Positions 17,201 through 24,388 of a DNA stretch of 64,000 nucleotides are shown in pieces (the first letter of the stretch is position 1; every line of letters begins with the position of its first letter). This DNA comes from Burkholderia humptydooensis (GTDB taxonomy: Bacteria; Pseudomonadota; Gammaproteobacteria; Burkholderiales; Burkholderiaceae): assembly GCF_001513745.1 (NCBI RefSeq), contig NZ_CP013381.1, forward strand, positions 62,001 to 126,000, in the 5' to 3' direction. Both the position numbers and the translations under genes were made by a program. A model generated the notes under the pieces. It saw only the letters and a list, made by a program, of their open reading frames with translations. It was not told the origin of the DNA and made no database searches.

Positions 17201-17350
17201 CGCGTCACGCAGACGGAAGTGAATGCGGCCAACGAGGGCCGTGACCTGCACGACACCGCCCGGCGGGCCGCCAACACGGTGAAGGAAGCGGTCGGCCTCA
17301 AGCCGGGCGAGGACTACGACAAGAAGGACGTGCCGCCGAGGATCAATTGA
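14261..17350 (+). CDS. traG: F-type conjugal transfer protein TraG
   Basis: A 1029-residue protein (TraG of F is 938). The N-terminal third is the TraG_N membrane domain: hydrophobic segments near residues 30-75 and 340-400, with the PHMRNWIEAILYALFP block typical of the family. It is followed by a long Ser/Thr/Gly-rich, low-complexity periplasmic part (about 480-830) and a charged C-terminal tail. TraG acts in pilus assembly and in mating-pair stabilisation with TraN, and in F-like systems its C-terminal part is the target of inner-membrane entry exclusion. Its 3' end overlaps a convergent gene by 8 bp. Confidence 0.9.
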   Translation: MGIEIQTWWNVDTLYYVLNAVAATMMSNGYSGLLKFVFIIALMIGLFGYVGRQFELMMWFIQALMFVTILNLPIARVALVDRTGLEPPRTIDHVPVALASVAQASSLVFNYLTRTYETVFGVPDDLGLEKGDVGFGHRILRQVNSAVVRDPGLRADLMQFFKECTKYDILDGVITPDQIVAGTDTWNTIFSNTSPARFVTYNVLTNTPKTDTCVAVAQVLKARVDSAVTSAQQFYGRQAFPQASSDGLAQQMFLSTVSTSYSWLLDASASASDAMKQAMFNNVWRDAGTAMARAHNDPAAIADTNALIAEAEAARQANGSNSTLSLLGQETIPHMRNWIEAILYALFPVVVALMVLVPAEAAKRVLAGYFMGLVWIGLWPVLFAIINHLSLIHLHSKLAALKLANGVPFQLSNVFDATIVDEQAMIGYMVVLVPFIAGAVVRMADGQIYGLADRMISGFSSAGARSGAAIAGGNYSMGQSGIDTSSVNTTTMQKFDSGFASSSGSTAMQLADGSTLRVSSNGRAALDRFQEHMLQSMVSADERSIGRSNERFSGTSNFSGSSSISRTGTSLSGAETFGHSADRGTSQGTSRLNAVTDSGGMSGRSAHDESVGRDRSIDSRFGQNVQAQDSIMLRAGAGARLGADASVESGNPGRPTGQPRGNNVARDQARVRRAMEQGGASPQQIADAMDRVGSSQTPAQASPPGTQRHSRGSVGFDGHVGADLTGVRTYAADQARSYSDGDSHRNSDSASRATEYSHTGSATAQNMTGEQSAQSDRHDRTASRITTSESASQSESGFRRESGSRTSSASNSSRRHEVMENMMADPELFWKVAQANHMSATRFVLQNEDKIVSMVGQYLDNQAMAQHVSTPTWGSPYAPDVPGYGSHDTGRAASRASDGSRRRPEGERARTFDSMVRDTGFGSVTPVQPNMAPPSEIAGARADASAPLAPNSPQSLGARAQDFDKEVQRYVSPDRALGEGRVTQTEVNAANEGRDLHDTARRAANTVKEAVGLKPGEDYDKKDVPPRIN

Positions 17351-17732
17351 CTTGAATGCAGCCGGGAGACCACATGCGCGTATTTGCTCCAGTTTCCGGG
17401 TTGTACCACATCGGTGGGTTGAACTCGGACTCTGGTTGATCCCAAATCGGACGGTCAAACGGATCCGACGGCACGAGCGGCACCCCTTTATCGACGAGAT
17501 ATCGAGGAATACTGAAGATGCTCTCAATCACGACGATCATCAGTCGCACGACCAGCAGGTCGAACACGACGTTCGCTGCCACCGGGTGGCCGAGCGAATC
17601 CAGCCCGGCCTGGAGCGTGAACGCGAGCGGCACCATCACGAGCAACCAACGTCCGCGCCGCGCAAACCAGCGCAGCGCGCGGAAATGCAGAAACGGATGC
17701 CACAGCGCATGGAACAGGTTCTTCATGGCCAC
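17343..17732 (-). CDS. membrane protein convergent with traG; possible exclusion protein
   Basis: A 129-residue protein (GTG 17732; alternative ATG 17726, MKNLFHALWHP). It has two hydrophobic segments at about residues 27-45 and 50-72, then a polar Pro/Trp-rich tail (FDRPIWDQPESEF, MWYNPETGA). Family not recognised. It is the only minus-strand gene in this stretch and overlaps the end of traG by 8 bp. Entry-exclusion genes often sit beside traG in F-like and SXT-like systems, so this is a candidate on position alone. Confidence 0.55.
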   Translation of the reverse strand: MAMKNLFHALWHPFLHFRALRWFARRGRWLLVMVPLAFTLQAGLDSLGHPVAANVVFDLLVVRLMIVVIESIFSIPRYLVDKGVPLVPSDPFDRPIWDQPESEFNPPMWYNPETGANTRMWSPGCIQVN

Positions 17733-17833
17733 CCCCGCTGTCGGACGCCATTCATCTGTTGTGCTGGATGTGTCTCGGGCGTCTGGGTATGTTGGTCCGG
17801 CGTCATCCCCTCATCGCTTCAGGAGACGAACGC

Positions 17834-18181
17834 ATGCCTATCAACCATTTTACCTCCAATCGTGTGACTTTTCGCCGTTTGGCGAACCGTCTCGTTGCCG
17901 CAACCGCGATCTCCGCCACCGTGTTCACGCTGGCCGCGTGTCAGGACATCCCGATCGCGCGGCAGCGGCTGTCCGAATTGATCGCTCCCCGAAATACATC
18001 GGTGTCTGCCGCCGCTGCGTCCGGCGCCTCCGCGGTCGCCGCTCAGCCCGCCAGCGGCGCCAGCGCCGCGAATACAGCAAACGCCCCGCAGCGCAAACGG
18101 CCCCGCTCGTCGTTCCGTGACGACCAGAACCAGGACGTCATCGAGAAATTCCGGGCAACCGGCTACGGCATCTTGTTTTGA
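17834..18181 (+). CDS. small putative lipoprotein
   Basis: A 115-residue protein with an N-terminal basic region, a hydrophobic core and the lipobox-like VFTLAAC (Cys about residue 36), so an outer-membrane or periplasmic lipoprotein is likely. The middle (about residues 55-85) is Ala/Ser-rich and probably disordered. The C-terminus is charged (RKRPRSSFRDDQNQD). A good ribosome site, AGGAGACG, lies at 17820-17828. Family not recognised. It is followed 11 bp later by another small lipoprotein. Confidence 0.65.
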   Translation: MPINHFTSNRVTFRRLANRLVAATAISATVFTLAACQDIPIARQRLSELIAPRNTSVSAAAASGASAVAAQPASGASAANTANAPQRKRPRSSFRDDQNQDVIEKFRATGYGILF

Positions 18182-18192
18182 TGAGGTGAAGC

Positions 18193-18390
18193 ATGCGGAA
18201 CCCTTTTCTTCAAGCCGCGCGTCGCGGACCGATCGCCCTGGCCGGCGTCGCGCTCGCCACGCTGCTGTCGGGCTGCGCACCCGCTACCCCCAACGGCGCC
18301 GGGTTCACGTCGACCGACGCCGGCACCCAACGAACCCCCTACGTGTCCACCACCCCGGCCCTGCTCTGCCGCGGCTGCGAGATGCACTAA
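18193..18390 (+). CDS. very small putative lipoprotein
   Basis: A 65-residue protein with the lipobox ATLLSGC (Cys about residue 28) and a short polar mature part that ends in CRGCEMH. Small lipoproteins of this size in conjugative elements can be lysis-type, surface-exclusion or pilus-accessory proteins; nothing in the sequence decides. Same strand and close spacing to its neighbours suggest one transcript running from 17834 to about 21415. Confidence 0.55.
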   Translation: MRNPFLQAARRGPIALAGVALATLLSGCAPATPNGAGFTSTDAGTQRTPYVSTTPALLCRGCEMH

Positions 18391-18401
18391 CCCCGGAGAC
18401 C

Positions 18402-18668
18402 ATGATGAAAAACGGTTTGTTCAACCACAGCCTCATCCGCTACGACGTCGCGCTCGGCATCGTCGGCGCCGTGATCGCGAAGTGCGCGGAAGACATCGGC
18501 GAGGCCATGCGCCAGGATCCGCCGGACGCGGCGCGCATCGAGGCGCTCCACGCGCGGCAGGACGAGCTTGTCGATCTGCGCAACGCCCTCGCTCCGTTCG
18601 ATGACCAGCGCATCGAGGAGGTGATTCGCCAGTACGGCCCCATCGCTCGCGACGAGTCGATCGTTTAA
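18402..18668 (+). CDS. small helical protein upstream of zeta-like gene (possible antitoxin-like partner)
   Basis: An 88-residue acidic, all-helical protein; likely helices are at about residues 12-40, 42-60 and 65-80. It has no signal peptide. It starts 11 bp after the preceding stop behind a CCGGAGA ribosome site and ends 12 bp before a zeta-toxin-like gene. Size, helix content and position are like those of epsilon-type antitoxins placed upstream of zeta kinases, but I see no clear sequence match, so the pairing is inference. Confidence 0.5.
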   Translation: MMKNGLFNHSLIRYDVALGIVGAVIAKCAEDIGEAMRQDPPDAARIEALHARQDELVDLRNALAPFDDQRIEEVIRQYGPIARDESIV

Positions 18669-18680
18669 GGAGCGGCGACG

Positions 18681-20120
18681 ATGGCACGCGAACTGAACGA
18701 TGCGGATCTCGACGCAATTTACCGTCGCGTGGAGCAACGCGCGATCGAGACCACCGAGCGGCAAGAGCAGCCCGTGGCGATCCTGCTCGGCGGGCAGCCG
18801 GGCTCCGGGAAGGCCGGTCTCGCCGGGGTGGCACAACGTGAGCTACGCGATCGCGGCGGCGCCGTCGTGATCGACGCCGACCAGATGCGCGAGTTCAACC
18901 CCGCGTATCGGGCGCTCGCGAAAGCCGATCCCGAGCGAGCAGCGGACCAGACGCAGGCGCTGGCCGGCAAGTGGGCATCACGCCTGACCAAGCGGGCCGA
19001 GGACGAGCGCCGCAACCTGATCGTCGACGGCACGATGCGCAACCCGGACAACATCGCGACCCTCGCGGAGCGTCTGCAGCGCGCCGGCTATACCGTCGAG
19101 GCGCGCGTGATGGCGGTGCCCTCCGACCCGTCGTTCGACCGCGCGCGGCTACGCTATGAGCAGCTCGCGGCCGAGGGGCAGACCGGCCGCGTGGTCAATC
19201 GCGAGCAGCACAACGCAGCCTACCGCGGCCTGCCCGCAACGGTTGATCGTCTGGAGCGCGATGGGCTGGCCGATCGCATCCGGATCTACGACAGTCACGG
19301 CCGCGAGGTCTACAACGGCGAGCGCGACCGAGATCGCCAGCAGCAGTCGCCCGCCAAGGGACGGGGCGGCGATCGCCCGGAAGCGCCGGCTGAAGCCGCG
19401 AGGACACTCGAATCCGTTCGGGATCGCTTGCTGACCCACGGCGAACGAGGCGCGCACATCGAGATTCTCGAGGAGATCGTCGAGCGTACCCGCGCCCGCA
19501 ACGAGCGCACGCCGGGCGTGGGCCCTCAGGATCTCGCCGACGTGTCCAAGCAGCTCCAGGCGGCTCGCGAGGATCGCGCCACGTTCGAGCACAGCGAGAT
19601 CTACAAGCGCGCGAAGGTGTTTGATGACGGTCCTAATGTGGCCGCGCTGGCTCGTTATCCGGAATTTGATGGTGCCTACCGGCAGCTCGCCGACGTGCGC
19701 AAAAGCTGGCAACCGGACACCCCCTTGGCCGATCGCCAGCAGCAGTATTTCGATACCCTCGGCCGCCTGTCCGAGCAGCTTCATCGTGGGCAGATCCCGG
19801 GCGGCAACACGACGCTCGCCGAGTCTCAACGCGTGATGGACGTCGTCGCACGCGAGCGCAACCTGATGATCCGCACGCCAGAACCCGATCGTGTGATGCA
19901 GGGTGATGTCGTCGCCAAGACGTCACAGCACGCCCTCGTCCAGATCTCCGAGAACATGGTCGTGATGGTCGAGCGCGGCAAGCTGGATCGCGAGATCCAC
20001 CAGGGCGAGAAGACGGCGCTGCTGCATTCGGACCAAGGCACGACCAGGGTGTTGACCCACGACGAAGCCCGCGAGCTGCAGCAGAACCGCCAGGGCATGG
20101 ACCTGGAAAGGAGTCGGTGA
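18681..20120 (+). CDS. zeta-toxin-like P-loop protein with KfrB-like C-terminal domain
   Basis: A 479-residue two-domain protein. Residues about 30-190 match the zeta-toxin kinase fold: a P-loop LLGGQPGSGKAGL at 37-47, VVIDADQMREFNPAY with the substrate-binding acid, and a later R-rich lid. The Walker A Ser/Thr after Lys is replaced by Ala, which may weaken nucleotide binding. Residues about 400-470 (GDVVAKTSQHALVQI, then VERGKLDRE) resemble the KfrB domain of plasmid maintenance proteins. The linker is coiled-coil-like. Zeta kinases phosphorylate UDP-N-acetylglucosamine; activity here is uncertain. The stop shares a base with the next start. Confidence 0.75.
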   Translation: MARELNDADLDAIYRRVEQRAIETTERQEQPVAILLGGQPGSGKAGLAGVAQRELRDRGGAVVIDADQMREFNPAYRALAKADPERAADQTQALAGKWASRLTKRAEDERRNLIVDGTMRNPDNIATLAERLQRAGYTVEARVMAVPSDPSFDRARLRYEQLAAEGQTGRVVNREQHNAAYRGLPATVDRLERDGLADRIRIYDSHGREVYNGERDRDRQQQSPAKGRGGDRPEAPAEAARTLESVRDRLLTHGERGAHIEILEEIVERTRARNERTPGVGPQDLADVSKQLQAAREDRATFEHSEIYKRAKVFDDGPNVAALARYPEFDGAYRQLADVRKSWQPDTPLADRQQQYFDTLGRLSEQLHRGQIPGGNTTLAESQRVMDVVARERNLMIRTPEPDRVMQGDVVAKTSQHALVQISENMVVMVERGKLDREIHQGEKTALLHSDQGTTRVLTHDEARELQQNRQGMDLERSR

Positions 20121-21415
20121 TGGCCAGTTACGACATTGACGGGCGGGTCTTCGAAGCGGCGACACCCGAGCTGTTCGCGGTCCTGCCGGGCGCGCATGAC
20201 AAGAAGATCCGGCCGCTGTGCCGCTGTCAGAACCCCGGCATCGAGATGTATATCGCTCGGTTCGAAGACCGCTTCCTGGTCAAGCGCATGCCCGATACCG
20301 GTGGCCAGCACGCGATCGGCTGCGAATCGTACGATCCTCCGCCCGAGCTGTCGGGCCTGGGCGACGTCGAGGGCAGCGCGATCCAGGAAGACCTCGAGAC
20401 GGGGCAGGTCGCGCTGCAGTTCGGCTTCGCGATGTCCAAGGGGGGCCAGAAGCAGGCGCCGGCGCCATCGGAGAAAGAACCCGACAGCGTCAAGGCCGAC
20501 GGGAAGAAGCTGACGTTGCGCGCGACGCTCCACTACCTCTGGGAGCAGGCAGGCCTGAATCGATGGTCGCCCGCCATGAAAGGCAAGCGCAGCTGGTATG
20601 TGATTCGCAAGTACCTGCTGCAGGCCGCCACCGACAAGGTCACCAAGGGCGTTGACCTGTCGGAGCTGCTGTACATCCCGGAGTCGTTCGTGGCGGACCA
20701 GAAGGATGCGATCCAGCAGCGGCGCACCGAGCGGATCGCGCGCATTGTGACGTCCCCGAATGGTGCGCAGCGCTACATGCTCGCGATCGGTGAACTGAAA
20801 GAGATCGTCCCGTCGCGCTACGGGCACAAGCTGGTGTTGAAGCACTTGCCCGACTACGGGCTGATGCTGGACGACGACGTCCACAAGCGCCTGAAAAAAC
20901 GGTTCGAGGCCGAACTGGAGCTGTGGAACGTCCACGAGGAAGCCCACATGGTGGCCATCGCGACCGCGAGCGTCTCGCGCGCCGGCATCGCTTCCGTCGT
21001 CGAGGTCGCGCTGATGTTGACGACCGAGCAGTGGATCCCGTTCGAATCGGAAATCGAATCCACGCTGCTGAAGGCGATCGCGGCGCGCCGTTACATGAAA
21101 TGCCTGCGTTACAACCTGCCGTCGACGCGCCCCCTCGCGACCGCCGTGCTCTCGGACACGGAGCGCGCGACCGCGCTGTATCTGGTGCCGCCGGCGGTGA
21201 CCGAGGCGTATCAGGCCGCGCTCGACGACCTCCTGGCGGGAAGCCAGCTCGATTCGTGGGTTTGGGAGCCGCTCAAGGCTGCTATGCCCGCCCTGCCCGA
21301 GCCGCTCGAGAACTGGAAGAAGTTGATGGCATCGCACGCCGGTCGGCTTCCGTACGACGTGCCGGACGATAGCGCCAACGCCGGCGAACGTCGAGACCCG
21401 AGGAGAATGAAATGA
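20120..21415 (+). CDS. DUF1173 family protein
   Basis: A 431-residue protein recognised as DUF1173: an N-terminal block with LCRCQNPGIEMYIARF and HAIGCESYDPPPELSG, a conserved LRATLHYLWEQAGLNRW block, and a C-terminal region with YLVPPAV. The family is common on plasmids and integrative elements of proteobacteria and its function is unknown. ATG 20120 was chosen because GGAG at 20109-20112 is well placed; GTG 20117 is the alternative. The gene overlaps the zeta-like gene by one base. At 21412 an ATGA overlap begins a further frame that ends after eight codons near the IS, suggesting that the coupled operon once continued. Confidence 0.75.
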   Translation: MASYDIDGRVFEAATPELFAVLPGAHDKKIRPLCRCQNPGIEMYIARFEDRFLVKRMPDTGGQHAIGCESYDPPPELSGLGDVEGSAIQEDLETGQVALQFGFAMSKGGQKQAPAPSEKEPDSVKADGKKLTLRATLHYLWEQAGLNRWSPAMKGKRSWYVIRKYLLQAATDKVTKGVDLSELLYIPESFVADQKDAIQQRRTERIARIVTSPNGAQRYMLAIGELKEIVPSRYGHKLVLKHLPDYGLMLDDDVHKRLKKRFEAELELWNVHEEAHMVAIATASVSRAGIASVVEVALMLTTEQWIPFESEIESTLLKAIAARRYMKCLRYNLPSTRPLATAVLSDTERATALYLVPPAVTEAYQAALDDLLAGSQLDSWVWEPLKAAMPALPEPLENWKKLMASHAGRLPYDVPDDSANAGERRDPRRMK

Positions 21416-21451
21416 ACGCGTCCCATCCGCGCACGTGAGAGCAAGAGAGGG

Positions 21452-21528
21452 GTGGATCCTCACGGGCCAACGGCATCGATGTGCCCAGGTGGAAAATGCA
21501 CGCATTTCCCGGCAACCGGAGGATCCAC
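21452..21528. repeat. 10-bp inverted repeat before the IS110 transposase
   Basis: GTGGATCCTC at 21452-21461 and its exact complement GAGGATCCAC at 21519-21528 flank a 57-bp spacer and end one base before the transposase ATG. The right arm contains the likely ribosome site (GGAGGAT), so pairing of the arms could hide it and limit transposase translation from outside transcripts. Confidence 0.6.
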
Positions 21529-21529
21529 G

Positions 21530-22549
21530 ATGAACAGTATGGCAGTGGGCGTCGATATCGCCAAGAACGTATTCCAGGTGCATTACGTTGATCAGGCAAG
21601 CGGCGAGATTGTGAACAAGGCGATCAAGCGAGCGAAGTTCCTGGAGCACTTCGTGAATCGTGATCGGTGCGTAATTGGGATGGAGGCGTGTGGCGGTGCG
21701 CACCACTGGGCCCGAGCGCTAAAGCAGATGGGTCATGAGGTCAGGCTGATGCCGGCGGAGTTCGTGAAGGCGTTCAACATCCGTAACAAGAACGATGCGG
21801 CAGACGCGAGAGCGATATGGCTGGCAGTGCAGCAGCCGGGCAAGCCGATAGCGGTGAAGACGGAAATGCAGCAGGCGATGTTGGCGCTGCATCGGATGCG
21901 CGAGCAGTTGGTGAAGTTCCGCACGATGCAGATCAACGGGCTGCGTGGATTGCTGACGGAATACGGCGAAGTGATGAGCAAGGGCCGGGCGGCACTGGAC
22001 AAGGAGATACCGGCGGCGCTTAGCCGGATCGCGGAGCGTCTGCCAGCGGCACTGATCGAAACGCTGCGCGAGCAGTGGAGCGGGTTGGCGAGACTGGACG
22101 AGCAGGTTGCCGAGATCGAGCGTCGGATGCGCGAATGGAAGAAGGAAGACCGGGCGGTGCAGGCGATCAGCGAGATTCCTGGCGTGGGGTTGCTGACGGC
22201 GACCGCTGCAGTGGCCATGATGGGCGATCCGAAAGCGTTCAGATCGGGGCGGGAATTTGCGGCGTGGGCGGGTTTGGTGCCCAAGCAGACAGGTTCTGGC
22301 GGCAAGGTGAATCTGCATGGAATCAGCAAGAGAGGCGACACGTATCTGCGGACGTTGCTGATTCACGGCGCACGAAGCGTACTGACGCACGCGAAGGAGC
22401 CTGGGCCGTGGGTTGAGCAGATCAAGAAGCGACGGCCGACGAATGTCGTGATCGTCGCACTGGCCAACAAGACGGCGCGAACGATCTGGGCGGTACTCGC
22501 TCATGAGCGAGCGTATCGAAAGGACTACATCAGCGTGAAACCAGTCTAA
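21530..22549 (+). CDS. IS110-family transposase
   Basis: A 339-residue DEDD transposase. The N-terminal domain has VGVDIAKNVFQVHYVD (first Asp), GMEACGGAHHWARAL (Glu) and the KNDAADARAIW pair (last Asp residues). The C-terminal transposase_20 domain has ISEIPGVGLLTATA, FRSGREFAAWAGLVP and the serine-region GISKRGDTYLRTLLIHGARS. All catalytic residues appear intact, so the element may be active. Length is normal for the family. ATG 21530 follows a strong GGAGGA ribosome site. Confidence 0.93.
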   Translation: MNSMAVGVDIAKNVFQVHYVDQASGEIVNKAIKRAKFLEHFVNRDRCVIGMEACGGAHHWARALKQMGHEVRLMPAEFVKAFNIRNKNDAADARAIWLAVQQPGKPIAVKTEMQQAMLALHRMREQLVKFRTMQINGLRGLLTEYGEVMSKGRAALDKEIPAALSRIAERLPAALIETLREQWSGLARLDEQVAEIERRMREWKKEDRAVQAISEIPGVGLLTATAAVAMMGDPKAFRSGREFAAWAGLVPKQTGSGGKVNLHGISKRGDTYLRTLLIHGARSVLTHAKEPGPWVEQIKKRRPTNVVIVALANKTARTIWAVLAHERAYRKDYISVKPV

Positions 22550-22834
22550 TCGGTTCCTGCGAGGTAGAAGATCAACATTTACACAGGGTGAACGTCGAAA
22601 GGTTGCGCAGCAATCGAGTGTGATGACGAGCCAGGTAGGACCTGGGCCCGCCAAGCCTGAATGTCACCAAGAGCTTTGAGCTCGTTAGGAGAGTGAGGCG
22701 CGGGCCAGCGGATTTCATAGGGGCCCGCAGCGGCAATATCGACTGCATCAAGGCCGAATATAGAGCTGCAGCCCATCCTGTCTGTCGGAACACACGAGAA
22801 CTGTTGCAAACGGGACGCGTTCATATAGAGCGAC
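22550..22834. other. gene-free stretch between IS110 transposase and HNH gene
   Basis: About 285 bp with no convincing coding frame on either strand. It contains the right end of the IS, which cannot be placed exactly, and the leader of the HNH gene. The 9-mer ATATAGAGC occurs twice (near 22758 and 22824). I see no clear promoter. Confidence 0.5.
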
Positions 22835-23488
22835 ATGAAGCGAGCCACGCAGTTCGATTCGCCGCGCGGGCCGCGCAAGAAATGGTGGCCGGCCGAAATC
22901 GAATACCTGCGCGAGCGTTATCCGTACGAGACAGCCGAGCTGATCGCGCGCGTGCTCGATTGTGCGGTTTACACCGTCCATGCCAAGGCGGCCGCACTGG
23001 GAATCCGAAAATCACCGGACTTCTACGGGAGTGCCGGGTCCGGCCGCTTCGACGGCTCGCGCGGCACGAGCTGTCGCTTCCCAAAGGGTCACGTGCCGTG
23101 GAACAAGGGCAAGAAGGGCGTTACCACGGGCGGTGAGGCGACCCGGTTCAAGAAGGGCAGCAAGCCGCGCAACTGGATGCCCATTGGCAGCGAACGCTAT
23201 TCGAAAGAAGGCTACCTGCAGCGCAAGGTTACCGATACCGGTTATCCGCCACGCGATTGGGTTGCCGTACACATCCTGCTCTGGGAGCGGGTGCACGGTC
23301 CGGTGCCGCCCGGCCACGCCGTGTGTTTCCGTGACGGCGACAAGTCTCATATCGCGCTTCCCAACCTCGAGTGCATACCGCGCGTCGAGCTGATGCAGCG
23401 CAATTCGATTCACAACCTTCCCGAAGAACTGAAGGGCGTGATTCGCCTGAAGGCAGCTGTCGTCCGAACCATCAACCGGAGAAAGTGA
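22835..23488 (+). CDS. HNH endonuclease (phage/homing type)
   Basis: A 217-residue protein. The N-terminal helix-turn-helix-like region (about residues 15-55, KWWPAEIEYLRERYPYE with ELIARVLDCAVYTVHAKAAALGI) probably binds DNA. The linker has repeated FKKG-type motifs (FPKGHVPWNKG, FKKGSKPRNW). The C-terminal HNH_3-type core (about 130-200) has VHILLWERVHGPVPPGHAV, a DGDKSH stretch and a NLECIPR block. Such free-standing HNH genes move with phages and plasmids. The stop shares a base with the next gene, a pairing seen in phages. Confidence 0.85.
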   Translation: MKRATQFDSPRGPRKKWWPAEIEYLRERYPYETAELIARVLDCAVYTVHAKAAALGIRKSPDFYGSAGSGRFDGSRGTSCRFPKGHVPWNKGKKGVTTGGEATRFKKGSKPRNWMPIGSERYSKEGYLQRKVTDTGYPPRDWVAVHILLWERVHGPVPPGHAVCFRDGDKSHIALPNLECIPRVELMQRNSIHNLPEELKGVIRLKAAVVRTINRRK

Positions 23489-23730
23489 TGAACACGATCG
23501 AGGACCTGCGAAAGCACCTGTTCGAAACGCTTGCGCAATTGCGGAGCAAGGAACAGCCGATGGAGATCGAGCGTGCGCAGGCGATTGCTCAGGTCGCGCA
23601 GGTGGTGATCAATAGCGCGAAGGTCGAGGTCGAGCACCTGAAGATTGTCGGGGGAAAGGGAACGGGCTTCATTAAGGAAAGCAACCTGCCGGCCGGGATT
23701 ACGGGTACGCAGCAGCATCGCTTGCGCTGA
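23488..23730 (+). CDS. small phage-type helical protein paired with the HNH gene
   Basis: An 80-residue helical protein (MNTIEDLRKHLFETLAQLR, then IERAQAIAQVAQVVINSAKVE). Similar short proteins commonly follow HNH_3 genes in phages and prophages; their function is unknown. The start overlaps the HNH stop by one base, which supports coupled translation and a shared history. Confidence 0.65.
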   Translation: MNTIEDLRKHLFETLAQLRSKEQPMEIERAQAIAQVAQVVINSAKVEVEHLKIVGGKGTGFIKESNLPAGITGTQQHRLR

Positions 23731-23767
23731 CTCATGCGGCGACAGTCGCATCTACGTGGAGAACTAC

Positions 23768-24247
23768 ATGAAACGCCTCGCCGCTTCCGCCCTGCTCCTC
23801 GCGACGTTGGCGCTGACATCTGTCGGAGCCGCTGCGCTGGAGCTTGACGCTCGCCCGGCACCGCTGATGGGCGTACCAGTCATGACCGGATTACCCTGTC
23901 TTCACTCGCCCGCTGAGTCGGCGGAATCGCGCTCGTCTGTCCGGGGCGTCCTGAAGTCGCTCGCCCCGTTCGTCTACGACGCGTTGCAGACCATCGAGGC
24001 CCGCCGCGGCGCGCGTTATGCCGATTCGGAAATCGCATCGATCACGAGCACGCCGGAATTCTGGGCGGAGACCGAGCGAGCTCGCGAACGCCTCTGCGCG
24101 GTCGCAGCGAACTCGACGAGTCTCGCATGCGCGCGCGGGGCGACAGACGCGGCGCACCTGCTGCCGAATCGGCCGCGCGAAGACGATGTCGTTGTAACGG
24201 CGAAGAAGACCTTGTCCCGCAACGAGGAGGTGATGGTCTCACCCTGA
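23768..24247 (+). CDS. exported hypothetical protein
   Basis: A 159-residue protein with a clear signal peptide (MKRLAASALLLATLALTS, cleavage near residue 22). The mature part has two cysteine positions (GLPCLHS, and RLCAVAANSTSLAC) and an Arg-rich helical middle. I do not recognise a family. It starts 37 bp after the preceding gene and is followed by a 140-bp spacer containing two stem-loops. Confidence 0.55.
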   Translation: MKRLAASALLLATLALTSVGAAALELDARPAPLMGVPVMTGLPCLHSPAESAESRSSVRGVLKSLAPFVYDALQTIEARRGARYADSEIASITSTPEFWAETERARERLCAVAANSTSLACARGATDAAHLLPNRPREDDVVVTAKKTLSRNEEVMVSP

Positions 24248-24273
24248 AACGCGACGCCTGTTTGGAAAGGCCT

Positions 24274-24340
24274 CCCCCTGCTCCCGGAATCTTGGCGGAG
24301 GACAGGAGCAAGGGGGATCCAAGCCCTGCGCAAGCGCAGG
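24274..24340. promoter_or_regulatory. two stem-loops in the leader of the autotransporter gene
   Basis: CCCCCTGCTCC (24274-24284) pairs with GGAGCAAGGGGG (24305-24316) with a one-base bulge. It is followed by a perfect 7-bp hairpin, CCTGCGC-AA-GCGCAGG, at 24325-24340. No T-run follows either stem, so they are not typical intrinsic terminators. They separate the exported-protein gene from the adhesin remnant and may act as transcript stabilisers or weak terminators. Confidence 0.45.
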
Positions 24341-24388
24341 CGCACGTGTCCCGTGACCCGGGCTCTCGATTTTGTATAGAGGATTGTA

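Larger units (their letters stand above)
21440..22620 (+). mobile_element. IS110-family insertion element (approximate limits)
   Basis: The element is defined by its transposase gene (21530-22549). IS110-type elements lack ordinary terminal inverted repeats, so its ends cannot be fixed from one copy; the limits given are estimates. The left side must lie after about 21436, where a short operon frame breaks off. The right side lies between 22550 and the HNH gene at 22835. The intervening 22550-22834 bases show no gene. Confidence 0.6.

Noticed and set aside
19826..21706. Minus-strand open frame of 626 codons opposite the zeta-like and DUF1173 genes
   Set aside because: It spans the unrelated DUF1173 gene and the IS boundary without any recognisable motif; it is an antisense shadow.
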